Shown: in pieces, positions 25,701 to 40,700 of the stretch
Layout of the letters: every line of letters begins with the position of its first letter
How positions within the stretch are numbered: position 1 is the first letter of the stretch
Assembly (NCBI GenBank): GCA_942486035.1
Contig: CALNXK010000034.1
Span: 2,321,501 to 2,385,500 of the forward strand
Length of the DNA: 64,000 nt
Source of the DNA: Porites lobata
Taxonomy: Eukaryota > Cnidaria > Anthozoa > Scleractinia > Poritidae
Direction: 5' to 3'
Position numbers and translations under genes: made by a program
The notes under the pieces: generated by a model
What the model saw: the letters and a program-made list of their open reading frames with translations, nothing else
Database searches by the model: none
What the model was told of the DNA's origin: nothing

Positions 25701-28700
25701 TTGGTCCTCTGGAAACGTGCTTTTTCATCACCGACTTTTTCTGTAGAGAAAAAAGCAAGTCAATACCATGAACCCTTCTTAGTTATCCAATAAAAGCACA
25801 AGGAAACACGCGACTGTGTTGCTGTACTCTTGTTTTGAGAGCTATTAAGAGTCTTAGGACATTTGCATTGCTCAGAACTAGCCGGTCAGACCAGTTCATT
25901 CGTATTGCGAATTTCACTATTACTCTGGACTAGCAAGTCAGATAAGTCGATCGGATAGTATGCAACTCTCTAGAACCTCTAATTTCGATTTCTAAATAGT
26001 ATGCACAGCGGTGATAAGTTTTTAGCGAAAACCTTCGAGAAAAGCACATTTCTTTTCAAAATGAACTGTTCGGCTGGGCAGTTACGAAAGGGATTTGCCT
26101 TTCGTTCATTGTAGTGGGATAACTGTAGGGATTCGAATTTTATCTTGCAAGTCTGCTCGAGCTTGCTAACAAGGCTTGGAAAAGTACCTTACTGAAGTCA
26201 TCAGTTTTTAAACCGTTGTATTCTGTAATGCATGTTCAATGTTATTTTTCTACTTTTTAGCATTTTCTTAAATCATATTGTAATGTTATTTTCACTGCAT
26301 ATATTTTATCGTTTTGGTCATGTCAGGAGGCCAGCTGGTTTGTTAGCGTTTTCACGCTATGTGCTCAACCCTCGGTACATAGAATTGTTCATAGCAAATA
26401 AAGATATTGCGTGACAGTTCAGCTGCGAGGAATATTATGTTACCTGAGGTTGGTCAATTTGTAGCAGATACTGCATACCCGAGGCTGCTAGAGCTGGATC
26501 GTCATCTCGGTGGAGGACAAGTAACTCCTGAGTGAACAACACAAAACTGGTGTAAAAATGCACACAGTGTTCCAGGCCGATTTTTAAGAAGGTCCGTATC
26601 CCAGTGAAAGAGGACATATTTTTTTCCGGGCGTTAACACACAGAATACACTAGCAGCGACTAACGCCCTGTTACGGAAAACATTTTTGTCTCTGCAGTTA
26701 TCCATTTGGGGGGGGGGGGGGTTAGAAGCTTAGTGACTTCTGGTGAAAAAAGACTACGAGTCAGACCGTTACGTCCGCTGGGCTATCAGAACGAGCAACA
26801 CACGCTAGCGTGCGTGGAAATCGTCACCAGCGAGGAGAGACGTCACGCGGAAGAAAGGGGTCCCCCCTTCCCGCAGGTAACTATTTTTCACACCCGCTCG
26901 TGTATGTTCTCTCACCCTACTATCCCCGAGAAAATTAAGGAACTCCTCGTAGTCCAGGTTTTCACCATGAATATAAGTGATAATAACCTGGACTTCTGGC
27001 TTGGGGAACTGTATGGCTTATCTCTAGGATTATAGTGGGAGTTAGCCTTGGTTGCAGGCATTCGAAAGGGACGAGGAAAGGGCAAAATGGGGCGCGCGAG
27101 GGAGTCCATCGAGTTCTATCGTGCCAATTTTTCTCTTTTCCTTGCTCTAGCAAACACCTGCCACGTATTTCTTGATGAGACAGGGTTTATTGGGAATTGA
27201 ACTTGTTTTTGCTCCCTGGAAATACTCCCTCCACCGAAACCAGAATTATAAAATACCGATTCGATCGGGAAGTTTCACAGTAGAGAGACTGCCACGTTTA
27301 ACTCTCGTAATACAAGTCGATTTTTTTTTATACTGTTATGAGAATTATTATTCATTCTTTCGTTGCCTTAATTTTTGAGCAAAATGAACTGTCCGTTTTC
27401 TTGAAGCACAGTGAAGAAATATTGGCATGTAAAGCTACTAAAAAGAGCCTTGACTCGTACTCAGACGTTCTTTATCTAACAAATTTGAGTTTGAAGGGAT
27501 CGAACGCCAGTGAAACGGGTCATACGCGGATTTATGGAAGACGCACGAAAACGTGGCAAAAGGGTGCAGTCTCGTCCCCAGAGCGTCCTCTCTCTCTAAG
27601 CCGGAGAGGGGCCTTCGCACGAGGACAAAAAGAGCAAACAGCCAATACTTCAGCAAAGCCAGTAAATAGAACATTCTTTTACACCTACTGATTGTTCTTT
27701 TGTGCTGGGCCAAAGGGTTGACGATTGTCTACATTGGGGCCGTAGGGTTATGGGAAGAGAGTATACGATCTCATCGAATCAAGCTTAATTTAATAAAGGG
27801 GGAGGCTCACGTGACACAAACCTCCAGTCTCTCCAATATTTTATCAGGATCTTGCACCTTTTCAGGAACGTTCTTTTTAGCCAGAGGCCATGTTCTTAGT
27901 TTCTGCATTAGCTTATATAACCCATCCATTTCAAACCGGGTAAGGTAGACAGCAGACCACGGAGTCTTCTCTTCCTCTTTCACTTCAGGTGAATTGTCAT
28001 TCTCATCATTTTCTTCGTGGTGTTGTCCGTTCATTTCTTCGCTATGCTTTGCTTTTTTAGGAGTTCTCTTTTTTCGGTTATCTCCTTCACTCTCCTCCTC
28101 TTTCTGTACTACTGCCTTTTCTTTGTTCTCCTGTGCTTGGCGGGCGATCTCCTCGTTCTTCGCGACTCGGCTTGATCTTCGGCGGCTCGGCGTCCCCGCT
28201 GTGTCTTCTCCAGCAGCGTCTTTCTTCGCAGGAGAACTGGTTTCTTCGCTCTTTTCTTCGCTCTCAGTTTTGACTGGTCTTTTAACACCAAGTGTTTCTT
28301 TTTTCTTGGGATTTTCTGCTCCCTGTTTTCTTGAGTCTTTTTTCGGTGTCTCGATTAGACATCGTTCTTTTATGTCTCGCTCCAAAAGCCGAACATACTT
28401 GTCAGCGGCATACCACATAATTTGCGGCAAGAATGGATATCGAAACTTCAGGGGAACCTGGTGAAAAAAGCAAAATGGTTCAGAATTAGAAGTTCGGCTT
28501 TCCAAAACTAACTTAAAGTTGCTTGGTTTAAATGCTTTTTTTTTGCCGTTTGACTTCCAGTTCTACTTCACTCATTAGAGACATTTGCCACCAGGCTTTT
28601 CGTGAAAACCCACCAAAACGACCAGAAAGAATAAGATGAAAATAGCCCCTTGCTTAAAATCAGACTGTTAGTACAAACCGGTGAGGAGATATAAGCACAG

Positions 28701-31700
28701 GGTTGCTCTGATGACTCCATACAAATCCTTCTAAAATTGGCTTGGATAGAAACGTTAACGATCCAGGCCTATTTTAGAAAGATTTATATGGAGTCACCGG
28801 AGCATAACGTTGCCTATATCTCCCCGCCAATTTGTACCAACAGGCTGATTTTGAGCAAGTAAACATGTTTCATCTTGTTCTTTCTGGAAACGCCAACCGA
28901 TCCCATAATTTCACAAACGTAGTGTCTGTGACGCCATCACTCCTCTTCTCTATTCTCCACGTCAATTTTCCAAGGGGAGAGCTAAGTCTAACGCCAGTCA
29001 CTTACCAGAGAGATGGTAGCCGTACATTCTATTTTTGTCTCGTAAAAATACGTAAATTATGTGGAACAAGTCTTTTGCTGCATCGAAATGGAATGCGCAA
29101 ACGAGCGAGAATTAAATAAAGATAGACTATTTAAAAGATAACTCTGTGGTCAACCTCACAAGTTACCTTCGTACTGTCTTCGATCTCGCTGATCTTAATT
29201 TGTCCTGGGATGTTGAAACTGTGAATGAAATTGCCACCAAATACCAGCGAGTCTTCTGGAGTAAAAACCGCATGGATCCACCCTGCACAACACGAATAAC
29301 CAATAAGATGGTAATGCATGACATGCAAAATACAGGATTCACTCTGCAATGCATAACATACAGCCTAGTCCATTCGCCACTTGCACATCTCCCATAAGGC
29401 ACCTTATTTGTCCCCCAAAATGTTGCATAAGCATCGTTTTCAATTTCTCTAGGGACAGCTGTAATACTCAGGAGAAATGAAAAACAAAGGTTATGCAAAA
29501 TTTTGGAGGGCAAAATAGGTGCATTATGGGAGATGTGCTAGTGGCAAATAGGCGTTATCTACTCCGTAGGTTGATCCTGGACTTTACCGTCAGTTGTGAC
29601 GTCACCGAGAGACACTTGCACCCTTTCCCGGGCTTCGCGCGGACAACAGGGCAAGAGAGAAGGCTAAGGGACTACGCTGCATAAAACGCACAACAACAAA
29701 AACTATATTACAAACTACAATGTGGATAAGGCCACGAAAATAATAAACTTAACTGAAATTGGAAGAGAGTAGTCAGTTACTTCCTTAAGTAAATCAGTAA
29801 AAACGGAGGTAATGTTAAACGAGTATCTGTAAGTTTGATAACATATGGCTGAGCTTTTAGCTCCAACTTTGTCCAAGAATGAACGAGCCTTTCAATAATT
29901 TTACGCTTCCTATTTTTGGAATAAATTTACTTTTTCAGAAGAAGACTTGACAAACAAAACAAAACAAAACAAAACAATGCATCACACAAAAAGACCAGCT
30001 CAAAAATGCCCAAGAAAAAAAAAGAGAAAAAAACACGGTAATAGAATTGGTTTCTACAAAAACTGTAAACTGCAACCGAGCGGTTGAAAAGCATACAAAT
30101 GGTCACAAAGGGTTAACGTTTGAATCGTAAATTACGTTCTTTTTTAATGGAAGCATGTTCACTTAGGCCTAGGCCAAACGTCGAACTTTTCATGAGACGA
30201 ACAACACTCTAACTTGGGTCGACCTAAATTAAGTTTAAGATCGTCTGTTGGGTCAGACGTCGAACTTAAGACGCGTTGAACTTAACTCATTAAGTTTGGT
30301 TCGACGTTTGGCCTAAGCGTTAAATGATTATATATTGTAGTTATCGCAAAAGTTTGATATGAATGGAGGGCTTATAAAGTATAATTCATTTATTGACAGC
30401 ATGGAAGAGTGTTAAAACTTATATTGCCTCTTACCTGTGGGAATTAAGAAGGTATCTCCTGTTTCCAAGTAAGTGCGACAACATTTCTCAACTTGGTCGC
30501 CAAAAAAAACGTTTTGTTGTTTTCCAGATAACACCCACTGCTCGTACAAATGAAGATTCTTTTCCGTGGGTGGAATAAGCCAAAAAACCTACAGAACACC
30601 CACAATATTAACATCAACACAATTTGTATTACCGTAAATCCTCTATAAAGCTCCCCGGGAGTTATTTGAGAAAAGCGGGGGGCTTATCTAATTTAGTGAA
30701 TATGACGTTATCAATTCTCCATAAATAACTAGAAAGTAAAGTGGAAAAGCTCAGGTACATGAGGTTAGAGGTCATGTAGCTGAAGATCGAAAGCAAATCC
30801 GAACTGGCAGTACGTGAATAAACTATACCGGTACAGTCCACACGAATTATTGTCGTGATTGATTTATAAGGTCCATCTTAATAAGAGGAAGGGGAAGGGG
30901 GGCTTAATCACTTTCTTCCCCCTAAAAATGGGGGAAAGGAAATATGACCCAGGAAAGGAAATATGACCTTGTTTCTTTACAAACCTACCACTTCAAAACC
31001 GGATGATATTGAAACCAATATTATGGCCGCAAATATTTCAACACGATTTTTTTTTATCATGTTGCTATCAAGGATTTGTTGTTATCGAACAAAAGTGTTG
31101 AGCTCCCAGAAAACGTACTTATAAGTGAAGGGGGTAAATAAACAAGACGAGAGTAGAATCCATCTCGTTTGTAATAATGGATCTAAAGTCTCTTTCTCTG
31201 CATAGAAAAGATTGCATGACCCTTCATTTACTGCACTTTATGAATGTCCAAAAACCGTTGCAGTGAAATCAGTCGAACATTTTGACGTCATTTCTCAGAT
31301 CTATGACGACTCCTTTTCATTGATTACCAGCGGCTGTTCGGGTAGCCTGCGCGAGCCACGCGAGCGTGCGTGCGCATGTACTTTTCACGGTATATATCCC
31401 CCAAATGGAGAGTTTGCTCTCAGCTCTACTGTTCGGGAAAAAGAACCCGCACTCATCCATTTGAAAGAAGCTCTCCCGATAAGGAGCAAAGACCGGACTC
31501 TGAAGTGCGGCGAAAATTGAGCCTAGGCCGGTTTTCAAATATTCGTCCCGGACCGTCTAAACGTAATGCTATTAAAAATGAGTAAACAACGGGGGGGGGG
31601 GGTAGACTATTCAAATGTAAGCCAAACGAGAGGCATCACTTTCTTCGGACAATGCTGTGACGGCGAATTTCCACTAAAGGAGTTAAAAAACCTCACCTTC

Positions 31701-34700
31701 TTGCCCCTCATAATATGGTACCAAACGGATGTTCCACCAAAATCGATATGAAAGTCCGTGTAGCAGCCGCCCACACTCATTAACACATACCTAACAACGA
31801 AATGAACGGTCAAAACTACCTTAAGTCGACCTCCTCGGAAAGAAGAAAAAGTGTAATGGGTAATGGGAGCTGTCCCCTCACGGAGAATGATTTATGAACG
31901 TGGACACTAGCAGCATTTGAGGGCAAAATTACCAACTTACTACATTATTGATTAATGTTTTTTTTTCCCTCATCCTGTGCATTATATATCTTGGCATAAC
32001 TGTACTGCATTACGTACAGTCGACTCCCGATAACTCGAACCCTCAAGGGAAATTGAAAAAATGGCTTCGAGCTATCGGAAGTTCAAGTTATCGGAATTTC
32101 GTAGCAAAAAACCGGGAATAAGGAAAATACGGTTTTCAAACAATCACATTAATTTGTGGTGGTGACAAGCGCGACAGCTAACCTTGTGGATGAGGAAGAA
32201 ATTCAATGCAAGTACCATGCACCCTTCACTTCAAGGGCAGCAAGAGACATGATTTTTGAAAAAGTAATTGAGCATTTTAAACAACAAAACTTGATTAATA
32301 TACAGGGCTGGACAATATTTACACTGAACTGACAAAAAGTAAAGACAAAGAATACACGGTTGATATTTAAAAAAAATTCACTGTTTCGGACTACAGTACA
32401 CAACAATTTTTTTTAATCAATTTGTCACGCGCTTTAAACATGGTACGAGTTATCGAGGGTGAAATATTGTAGAAATGATCTGATGGGAAACAAAAATTAC
32501 TTCGAGTTAGCGGGGAGTTCGAGTTACCGAGGGTCCAAGTTATCGGGTGTCGACTGTACATAATGTTGCGGTTGAATTTTATGACATCAAATGCTGAAAT
32601 AACATACTTTTGGAGAGTCCAAAATCGAATTCAAGACTGCAGATCATACGGATTCTTCACGTCCAACAAACGGTTCACTACTGTCTAATTTTTTTCCTTT
32701 AATTTCCTTTCTTTTCTTTGTAAAGGCAAAAACGAGCCAATGGGAAGTCTACAGTTGAAAGGAACTGTCTTTTCTAATACATTCCCAAACGATTGAGACA
32801 TCAGGATTCCGTTTTACGAAGTGGCCCGTGCGAGGGTCGCTATGGCGCCCTACTGTCTTCAGGAAGATCAAACTTTCAAGATGAAGTCATGGAATCAGAT
32901 TTATTACTCATCACACGCTTGTGACATAATACACGTCACATCTTTATCAAGATCATTTTGCTTGTTATTTTTTCGAGTAAAGATCAAATTAACGTAATTA
33001 GGAAACCAAGTTATCAGATTACTATCAGCAATCAAATGATAGTACTCGACGAATGCATTTCTAAAATTTTGACCTAGGATGAAATTCCAGTCTGCCTAAC
33101 ATCTTTTGCTGTAGTACTATTTACTGATTTATCTCCAACTTTTGGAATCGTGGATCACTTAGGGTGGGGAATTTCTCGTATTTGTACTGCTAACTATTTC
33201 ATGATGCGTGGTTCTAGATAGTTCTGCGGATATAAGTAAAAAGAAGAGATTTAAGCTATACATTGCGCCAGCCAAAACTCCCGGGGGGGAACTCCCATAT
33301 TAAAGTGACGGGATGCTTGTTGTCTCGCTTTGGGGTGTAAATTGCAGATTTTGCTCTCACTTAGGGTGTTTGGGATGGAGAGTCACTATATTTGCCCATT
33401 CAGGTATCGCTTAGTACTGTGCACAAAGATGTTTACGAAAAATGCCCTGAAACTGACCACACAGAGAAATCTCCCTTAGGGGTCAGTTTAAGCTTGAGCC
33501 ACACCAAAATTGCTCTCCATTAGGGGTTTAATTTGAATTTACCGACGAGCATCCCTGTCACTTCTGTATGGGAGTCCCCCCCCTCCCCCCGGGCCAAAAA
33601 CTCAAATGAATGCCGATCACTCTTAAAGTTCCCCGTATTAACTGCTAAACATTCGGTCCTACGCAGTTCTTGCTTTTAGCTACAATCAATAGATAAAATT
33701 CCAAAACGAATCCACTGAAATAGAAGCTTTAATACTGTTACATTATACTGCATCTAACACGTGCCGAAAACTCAAAAGAAAGCCCTGACTCGTGCCATAT
33801 CACGGTATATCAAATTCAGAGTCACTCGACTGAAATATAAGCCGTCCGAAGAGCTACCCATTAGTATTTCATTACACTGTGCGAGGAAGTTATAAGAATT
33901 TTGAGACAGTAAAAGACGCCTATGCCCATTCGAAAGTTATGGAGTAGAACTTTCCTGTGACATAATGCTGGCAGCATTGTTGCCTGTTATATTGTCATGC
34001 TAGACAAAGTGGCAATTCTTTGTTTTACAGCTGTTCATCATGCAATAGACTATAAAGTGTTTCTTAAAGAAAAATAACAAAACGTGATCGTTCAATTTAG
34101 CAAAGTTTGCATATGAAACTGTCGAGTATGACGTTTAACTTGAAGTTAGTTTGATGTCTGGGGTCTGTGGATAAAAATATTCAACGCTATCACGTGGATA
34201 AATCTCTATCCAGTAAATGACGCATTTGATTTTCCTAATACTTAACCGCTGGATAGTGAATTATCCAGTGGATAGCACTATCCAATGTTTGAACAACCAG
34301 GGCCTGAAGGAAAGGAGAAATCAGTAATTTCTTGCATTCCTGTTTGCTTTGCTGTATTACGTGACATACCCGGGGACCTCATCTACAAAGCTTTACTCGG
34401 GGAGACCCCGCCCCGAGGTCTAACCCCTCACCCTTTTATATACCACTTTTGACAGAAGAGGTGCCCATTATAGATATCTTTTATTGACAAATAGTGTCCC
34501 TTTAACATACCCACTTAAAACAATTTTCGTGTAACGTTTAATAAGTTGAAATAATATAGCCATAAGGAGCGTTTTTCGTCTTAAAGCCTGAATAATGTAT
34601 CCCTTTCGGATGGAGCCGCCTACGGTATAGGCGGATATATAGAGAGTGCCCCCGGGGGGTTCCACTGAATTCCCTTCCCTTTGATATACTTGAAGCCTGA

Positions 34701-37700
34701 ATAATGTATCCCTTTCGGATGGAGCCGCCTACGGTATAGGCGGATATATAGAGAGTGCCCCCGGGGGGGTCCACTGAATTCCCTTCCCTTTTATATACTT
34801 GAAGCCTGAATAATGTATCCCTTTCGGATGGAGCCGCCTACGGTATAGGCAGATATATAGAGAGTGCCCCCCGGGAGGTTCCACTGAATTCCCTTCCCTT
34901 TGATATACTTGAAGCCTGAATAATGTATCCCTTTCGGATGGAGCCGCCTACGGTATAGGCAGATATATAGAGAGTGCCCCCCGGGAGGTTCCACTGAATT
35001 CCCTTCCCTTTGATATACTTGAAGCCTGAATAATGTATCCCTTTCGGATGGAGCCGCCTACGGTATAGGCAGATATATAGAGAGTGCCCCCCCGGGAGGT
35101 TCTACTGAATTCCCTTCCCTTTGATATACTTGAAGCCTGAATAATGTATCCCTTTCGGATGGAGCCGCCTACGGTATAGGCAGATATATAGAGAGTGCCC
35201 CCCGGGAGGTTCCACTGAATTCCCTTCCCTTTGATATACTTGAAGCCTGAATAATGTATCCCTTTCGGATGGAGCCGCCTACGGTATAGGCAGATATATA
35301 GAGAGTGCCCCCCGGGAGGTTCTACTGAATTCCCTTCCCTTTGATATACTTGAAGCCTGAATAAGGTATCCCTTTTCGGGTTAAGCCGCTCGTAAAGAAC
35401 ATTATAGAGAGTTCCCCCCGAGAGTTCTACAGCATCTGTGTCTGTGGATTATGTCCTAAGTATCAGTTACAAAGATTGCAGTATGTACAAAACACGGCGG
35501 CTAGAGTTGTGTTGCAAGTAAGTTTCAGCATATCACACCTGTTTTGAGTGAGCTTCACTGGCTACCGATTCAATATCGTATTATTTTCAAGATTCTGTTC
35601 CTCGTGTATAAATCGTATTATTTTTTCAAGATTCTGTTTTGCCCCCCAAATTTTGTAACTTATTGTCTTAAAATAAAAATGCAATACTCCCAGGAGCATT
35701 TAAAACAATGGTTTAATGGGGGGCACATCGGACATCGCCTAGCTATTTAGCTCAGAAACTATATTATCGTTCTCATACTAGATCATTGAGGTCTGTTAGT
35801 AATGAACTTTTAATGCAACCTAGATCGTATACCAAGACCTACGGAGATAGAGCATTCGCTGTTCATGCACCAAAAGAATCGAACTTAATACCCTATGAAA
35901 TTCGGAAGTCCAACACCATCTCGAGTTTTAAAAGATCACTTAAGACGTACTAGTTTACTAAATTCAGTAATAACGGATCATTGTTTTTATAGATTTGTAT
36001 ATATTCCGTTAATTTTAATTTTTCCCTTTTTTTTATCATTATGAATAAGATGGTTTAAAAGTTGCTTTAGTTTTAATGTTTTCCTTTTTTTACTCATTGT
36101 AAATATAATAGGATATGGTTGTAAATTTGTAAATATTTTTCAACAATGTTGTTTACATGACTGTAAAGCGCCTTGAACATAGGATAAGAGCGCTATAGAA
36201 ATAAAGTTATTATTATTATTATTATTATTATTAAATTGTCACCAGTCATGAAAAGAAGTTTTATCTTTTCAAGAGTTTCTCATGATGTTGTTTATTACGC
36301 CGCATGTTAAAACGCTCTAGCTTAGGAGTCTGTGGACGAAATTCTTTTTCATTTGATCATTCAAACGAGAAGTCAGTTTTGAGAATGCTTCCCTATTGAG
36401 TCGTTTATTTTTCCGTTCAACACTTCAACACGGTCACAACTATATTACTTAGTCTAAACCACAACCAGAAAACAACGAACGCCATGGCCCTTTCTTGCTG
36501 TCCCATTAAGTTTGTATCATATATAAAATGATACCATAAACCTACGAAAGCTAATGAAGGACTTTCCTGACTTTCTAGTGGCTTTGTTTACAGATAAAGG
36601 GACTAAGTCACGCTACTTTCTATCTTTTTGAAAGCTAAAAAATTGTTTTCGCAATCAATTTCTGTCGTCCGTTGCAACGGATAGCAAGGATGTGTTCGGA
36701 TTGAAACTTGAAAAAGTTGGCCCAACTGTGGCCCAACTTTTTCAAGTTTTAAAGCTATGCCTGCAAAAAATCGTCCGTGATGAAATTCGTTAGACATCTT
36801 TTTCATAACAATACAGGAGCATTTAGTGTATGGGTAAAGGCATTCACTAAGTAGTGACTTCAGCACAGAATTAATCTAAAACAGCTTATCCTGGTGACAT
36901 AGCCCTTTGAAGCTACACATTCTGGGTCTGTGGTGATGTCCCCAAGCAACTTACTGGTACGTCTTTCCTCTGCAGTTCAATAGTGAACACACTGTACAAA
37001 TTGATACTAGTCTTGAGTCTGCAAATGAATATCGTTGACTGCAATGTTTTTTCCTTGAGCCTTGTTTTTCCCTTGCAAGACTATGAAATGGTTGTAGTTG
37101 TCGATGTGATTTCTAAATTTATCATTCAAATGAAAGCCGATGAGTAACATTTTTTGTGGTACAGGTAGTGTTTATTGAAGAACAAGGTGGTTTTAGCTTC
37201 TCTGTCTGTGAATGAAATTCTTAACCATAATAACTCACATGAAAGATGGCGAGCAGCAATTTTTGTGGTCTTGTTTATTATGCCGAACACAGTGGAACAA
37301 GCTTCTGAGTTCGTGAGTGAAACCTGAAAATGTGCTCATTCGTATGAAGGTCTAGGAAAGTTATTCGCGACGAACAGTAGTTTCTGAGATATTCAGAGTT
37401 TAGAGCAGAACAAAGCAACAAAGAAATAACGACATCCTAACAAATGAAGACACGTCTTTTACATTGCATACACTTGGGGTTAGACTAAATTTAAAACTTT
37501 TACCATCAGGCCAAATGATATAAACACTGGTTTTTTTTAACAACGCACGGTGGGTTTTCTAGTTTTGATTCTGAGATTCAAATTTACTGCGCGTGTAAAA
37601 CTGATGCAAGTACATTTTATTTGGTAAAAAGTGGTTCTTTCCCCTGAAGAGTCTTCAGACAAAAGAAACACATGCAAATAGAGGTATCGAGCACCACAGT

Positions 37701-40700
37701 TTGCTAATTGTTTGCAAGATTAAATATATGATTGTTCATGCAGTCCTGACTTTTAATAATCAGACGTGACTAGAAATATGTTCGCCATAAGACACTTTAT
37801 CAAAATGGCCGTCTTTTTTAACTAATGGAGATATAGTACAGCTTGTTTTTAAAGACAGGTTAGCCGTGAGCATAAAACATTTAGGACTTTACTCAAAGAC
37901 TTCTTCCTACTCGCGCCACTGAGGGAGACTTGAAAATTACCCTCAAGGCCGTACTACAGCTTTTGCATATTAGAGAGTTCATGATCAAGACTCACCTAAC
38001 AAACGCTGGGTTTAAAAAACCTCTCTCACGCTCAAGTTAAAATTTGGAAACCGCTAATGAGGAAAGTCTTCCTTAGTCAAGAATAACTCTTACGGGAGGG
38101 TGAGCTGAGATTTGAATAGAAGCCTTATTTTTAAAGCTGTTGTTGGTCACAAAGAGGTGTCTTCTAGGGTACGTGCCGAGAAACCAAATATTACATAACC
38201 TGAATGTTGTCTATGTTTTTTGTTTTTTTGGCGGGACAATCGCAAATTTCAGGGCATAAATTTTGTAAATTTGGCACTGTAAAAGAAGTTAAACGCTAAA
38301 CACGACATACATTGGAAGATCGACAAACCGACAAGCTAAATGTATATACTCAGTGGGCACGGCACAAATTATTACTAGTAAGTTTACTTGAATTCCTCAA
38401 AGATTAAATTCGTTTGATAACCGTTGTCAGAAGTCATTTCCTCTTAAGTTTGTTTAATGGACTACTTTTATTCCAATGACGCTAAAACGATTTGGAAATA
38501 TTTGTTGGACTTCAACACAGGAATTTCCAATTCTGCTGGTTTAAATCTGCTTCGCAATTAAAGAACAAACTCTTTCAGAGAGGCGATGTCGAATTATGCG
38601 TCCGTTGTGTTTTCAACGTTCTATTTGTGACAATGCTGAAGTACACAATTAAATAAACTTTACCTTTTTATCGACAATGTTACTTTCTCTTAATGGACAG
38701 GAATGAGCAGTAAGTTTTCAAACGAAACAGAAACCGAGCTTACTCAGTCGACCATAACCAAGTTCATTGCCTTCGTCATGTTTCAGTCCTTAAAACTTCC
38801 GACGCGCTGAAACGAATGCATTACTTATATATTTAGGCTTGGAAATTTGAATTCTAATAATGAAAGACACATCTCGGGAGAGAAGCAGGCTTTGGAGAAT
38901 ACTTTGGGAAATAATTTATCGCAAGTTTGAAATGAGCAAGCGTTTGTTGATTGAGGGAGAAGTCACGCAACATATATTTGAAAATTATTGAACACTAGAT
39001 AGAACAGGACATGCAGTTAACCACAAAACGCTGAACGAAACTCCGAAATTTTGCCGCTTCTACTAACCGCGACAATATAAGCAGCATAATAAGTAAACCA
39101 CTTTAGTCCCCCGGAACCAAAGCGGAATGAGACAAATTCGTGTCAAATTTTCAAACACTTCAGACAGAATTCCACATGATTTTAGCATTTTGTTGATGCC
39201 ACAATATATACACGGTAGATTTACTATAGTACAAAGAATTTAGCTCTTCAAAGACAGCTCATATTTTGCTTGAACAGCGACGAAAGAATAAAGAAATTTA
39301 GCGTAACACGTGTCTCTTAATTGTACAAACATACACGGCTGTACGTTGGTAGACACCAAATAATGAAACAAAAGTGGAAACCATTCGGATGAATTTCTTA
39401 TAATCACACCAACCTGACAAGTACTAGAATTACCAACTACTAGACGTTCATTCAGTTGGTATCACATTGAAAACATTTAGCTTCACTGCAGCAGCTTTTA
39501 AGTTTAAGGTAATCATATTTCTCATCCGTAAAATCGAGTGAAAATCATGGAGCGCATGGATAACATACACTTCACTATATCTCAGTTGTATCACATAAAG
39601 ATTACAGGAAACCATGTATCACGCTCGAAAATGAAATTGAAGCACAAGTGATCAACTGAATACCTTTCTCACGGTTTGTTCAAATTGTCCCTAAGACTAA
39701 ACTTGATCTCGATTTATTCTAATTCAGTCTTTGTCAACTAAACTGTTGATGTATTCAAAATGAGAAACCGTGTTTTATCTTCATGAAAAAAACGCAGCGC
39801 GCAGGCTCTACTGAACATCTCGACTTCACACTCATGATTTTGTATATGTCGCATTCACCATTTCGTATCAAGAGATATCTGTGAGCGATAAAATTGTGCA
39901 AACTGAACCAAATCAAGTTCATAGTTCTGCGCAAGTTTACACACACAGCCTAGCTGTCTGCTGCGTGTCCACTTAATGGCCTCAGAAATATTGCGCACGG
40001 ACAGATCAACTCTAGTATTACTATTTAAGCAGGATGCTCACTAAAATCAAAATTGGAGCGGAAAAATTACAAATTTCACTTTTAAAATTCTTAAAACGAA
40101 TAGAGATTGTAAGGTTAATGAGAGAGAGAGAGAGAGAGGTGCTGAACAAGTTTCAATTGAATGGTCACAACATTAGATTTCTTACCCAGCCTCTAAACAT
40201 TAGCTTCAGACTTGATTCTGGGAATGCAAGCTAGAGTCAGTAAATCACGACTTACTTTCTAACTTTGGGATACTTCATATCAGCTAGAGAGTTCGTTGAA
40301 TCCCTTTGTTGCTCAATGAGATCCTGAGGCCACACAACATTTACCCAGTCCATAACTCGCACCTAATAACACAAGGATATGATCCAGTTACACGATAAAC
40401 GCTCCTGAATCTTCTAGATTTTACTTTAAGCTGAGATTAATGAACAAGGTACGGTGGAAGACGTAGTTATACTTCAAAATAACTCTCGTTGCGTCAATTA
40501 CAGCTTAGCTTTGTCTGTGTTATTGCTCTAAATGCGAGTTTCAAAATAAAGATTTATAAATAATACAGAACTCTTCAACTGGGGAAAATAGCCAAACTAC
40601 ATCAGGCAAAGTTTTGGAGTACTAAGTAGCTTTGAATCAATTGTTACATTTCAGCAATGCAATTACTTGCAGACGTAAAAGTTTTAGACACAAAGAGTAG

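Noticed and set aside
26707..26721. Poly-G tract as a possible quadruplex regulator
   Set aside because: It is a simple homopolymer in KDM2 intron 11, with nothing to tie it to function.
27994..28464. 156-codon plus-strand frame rich in Ser/Phe
   Set aside because: It is the antisense of the Lys/Glu-rich KDM2 exon 10 linker.
34468..34994. Minus-strand open frames repeating an MEPPGGTLYIS-type peptide
   Set aside because: They arise from the 110-bp tandem array being nearly a multiple of three; not a gene.
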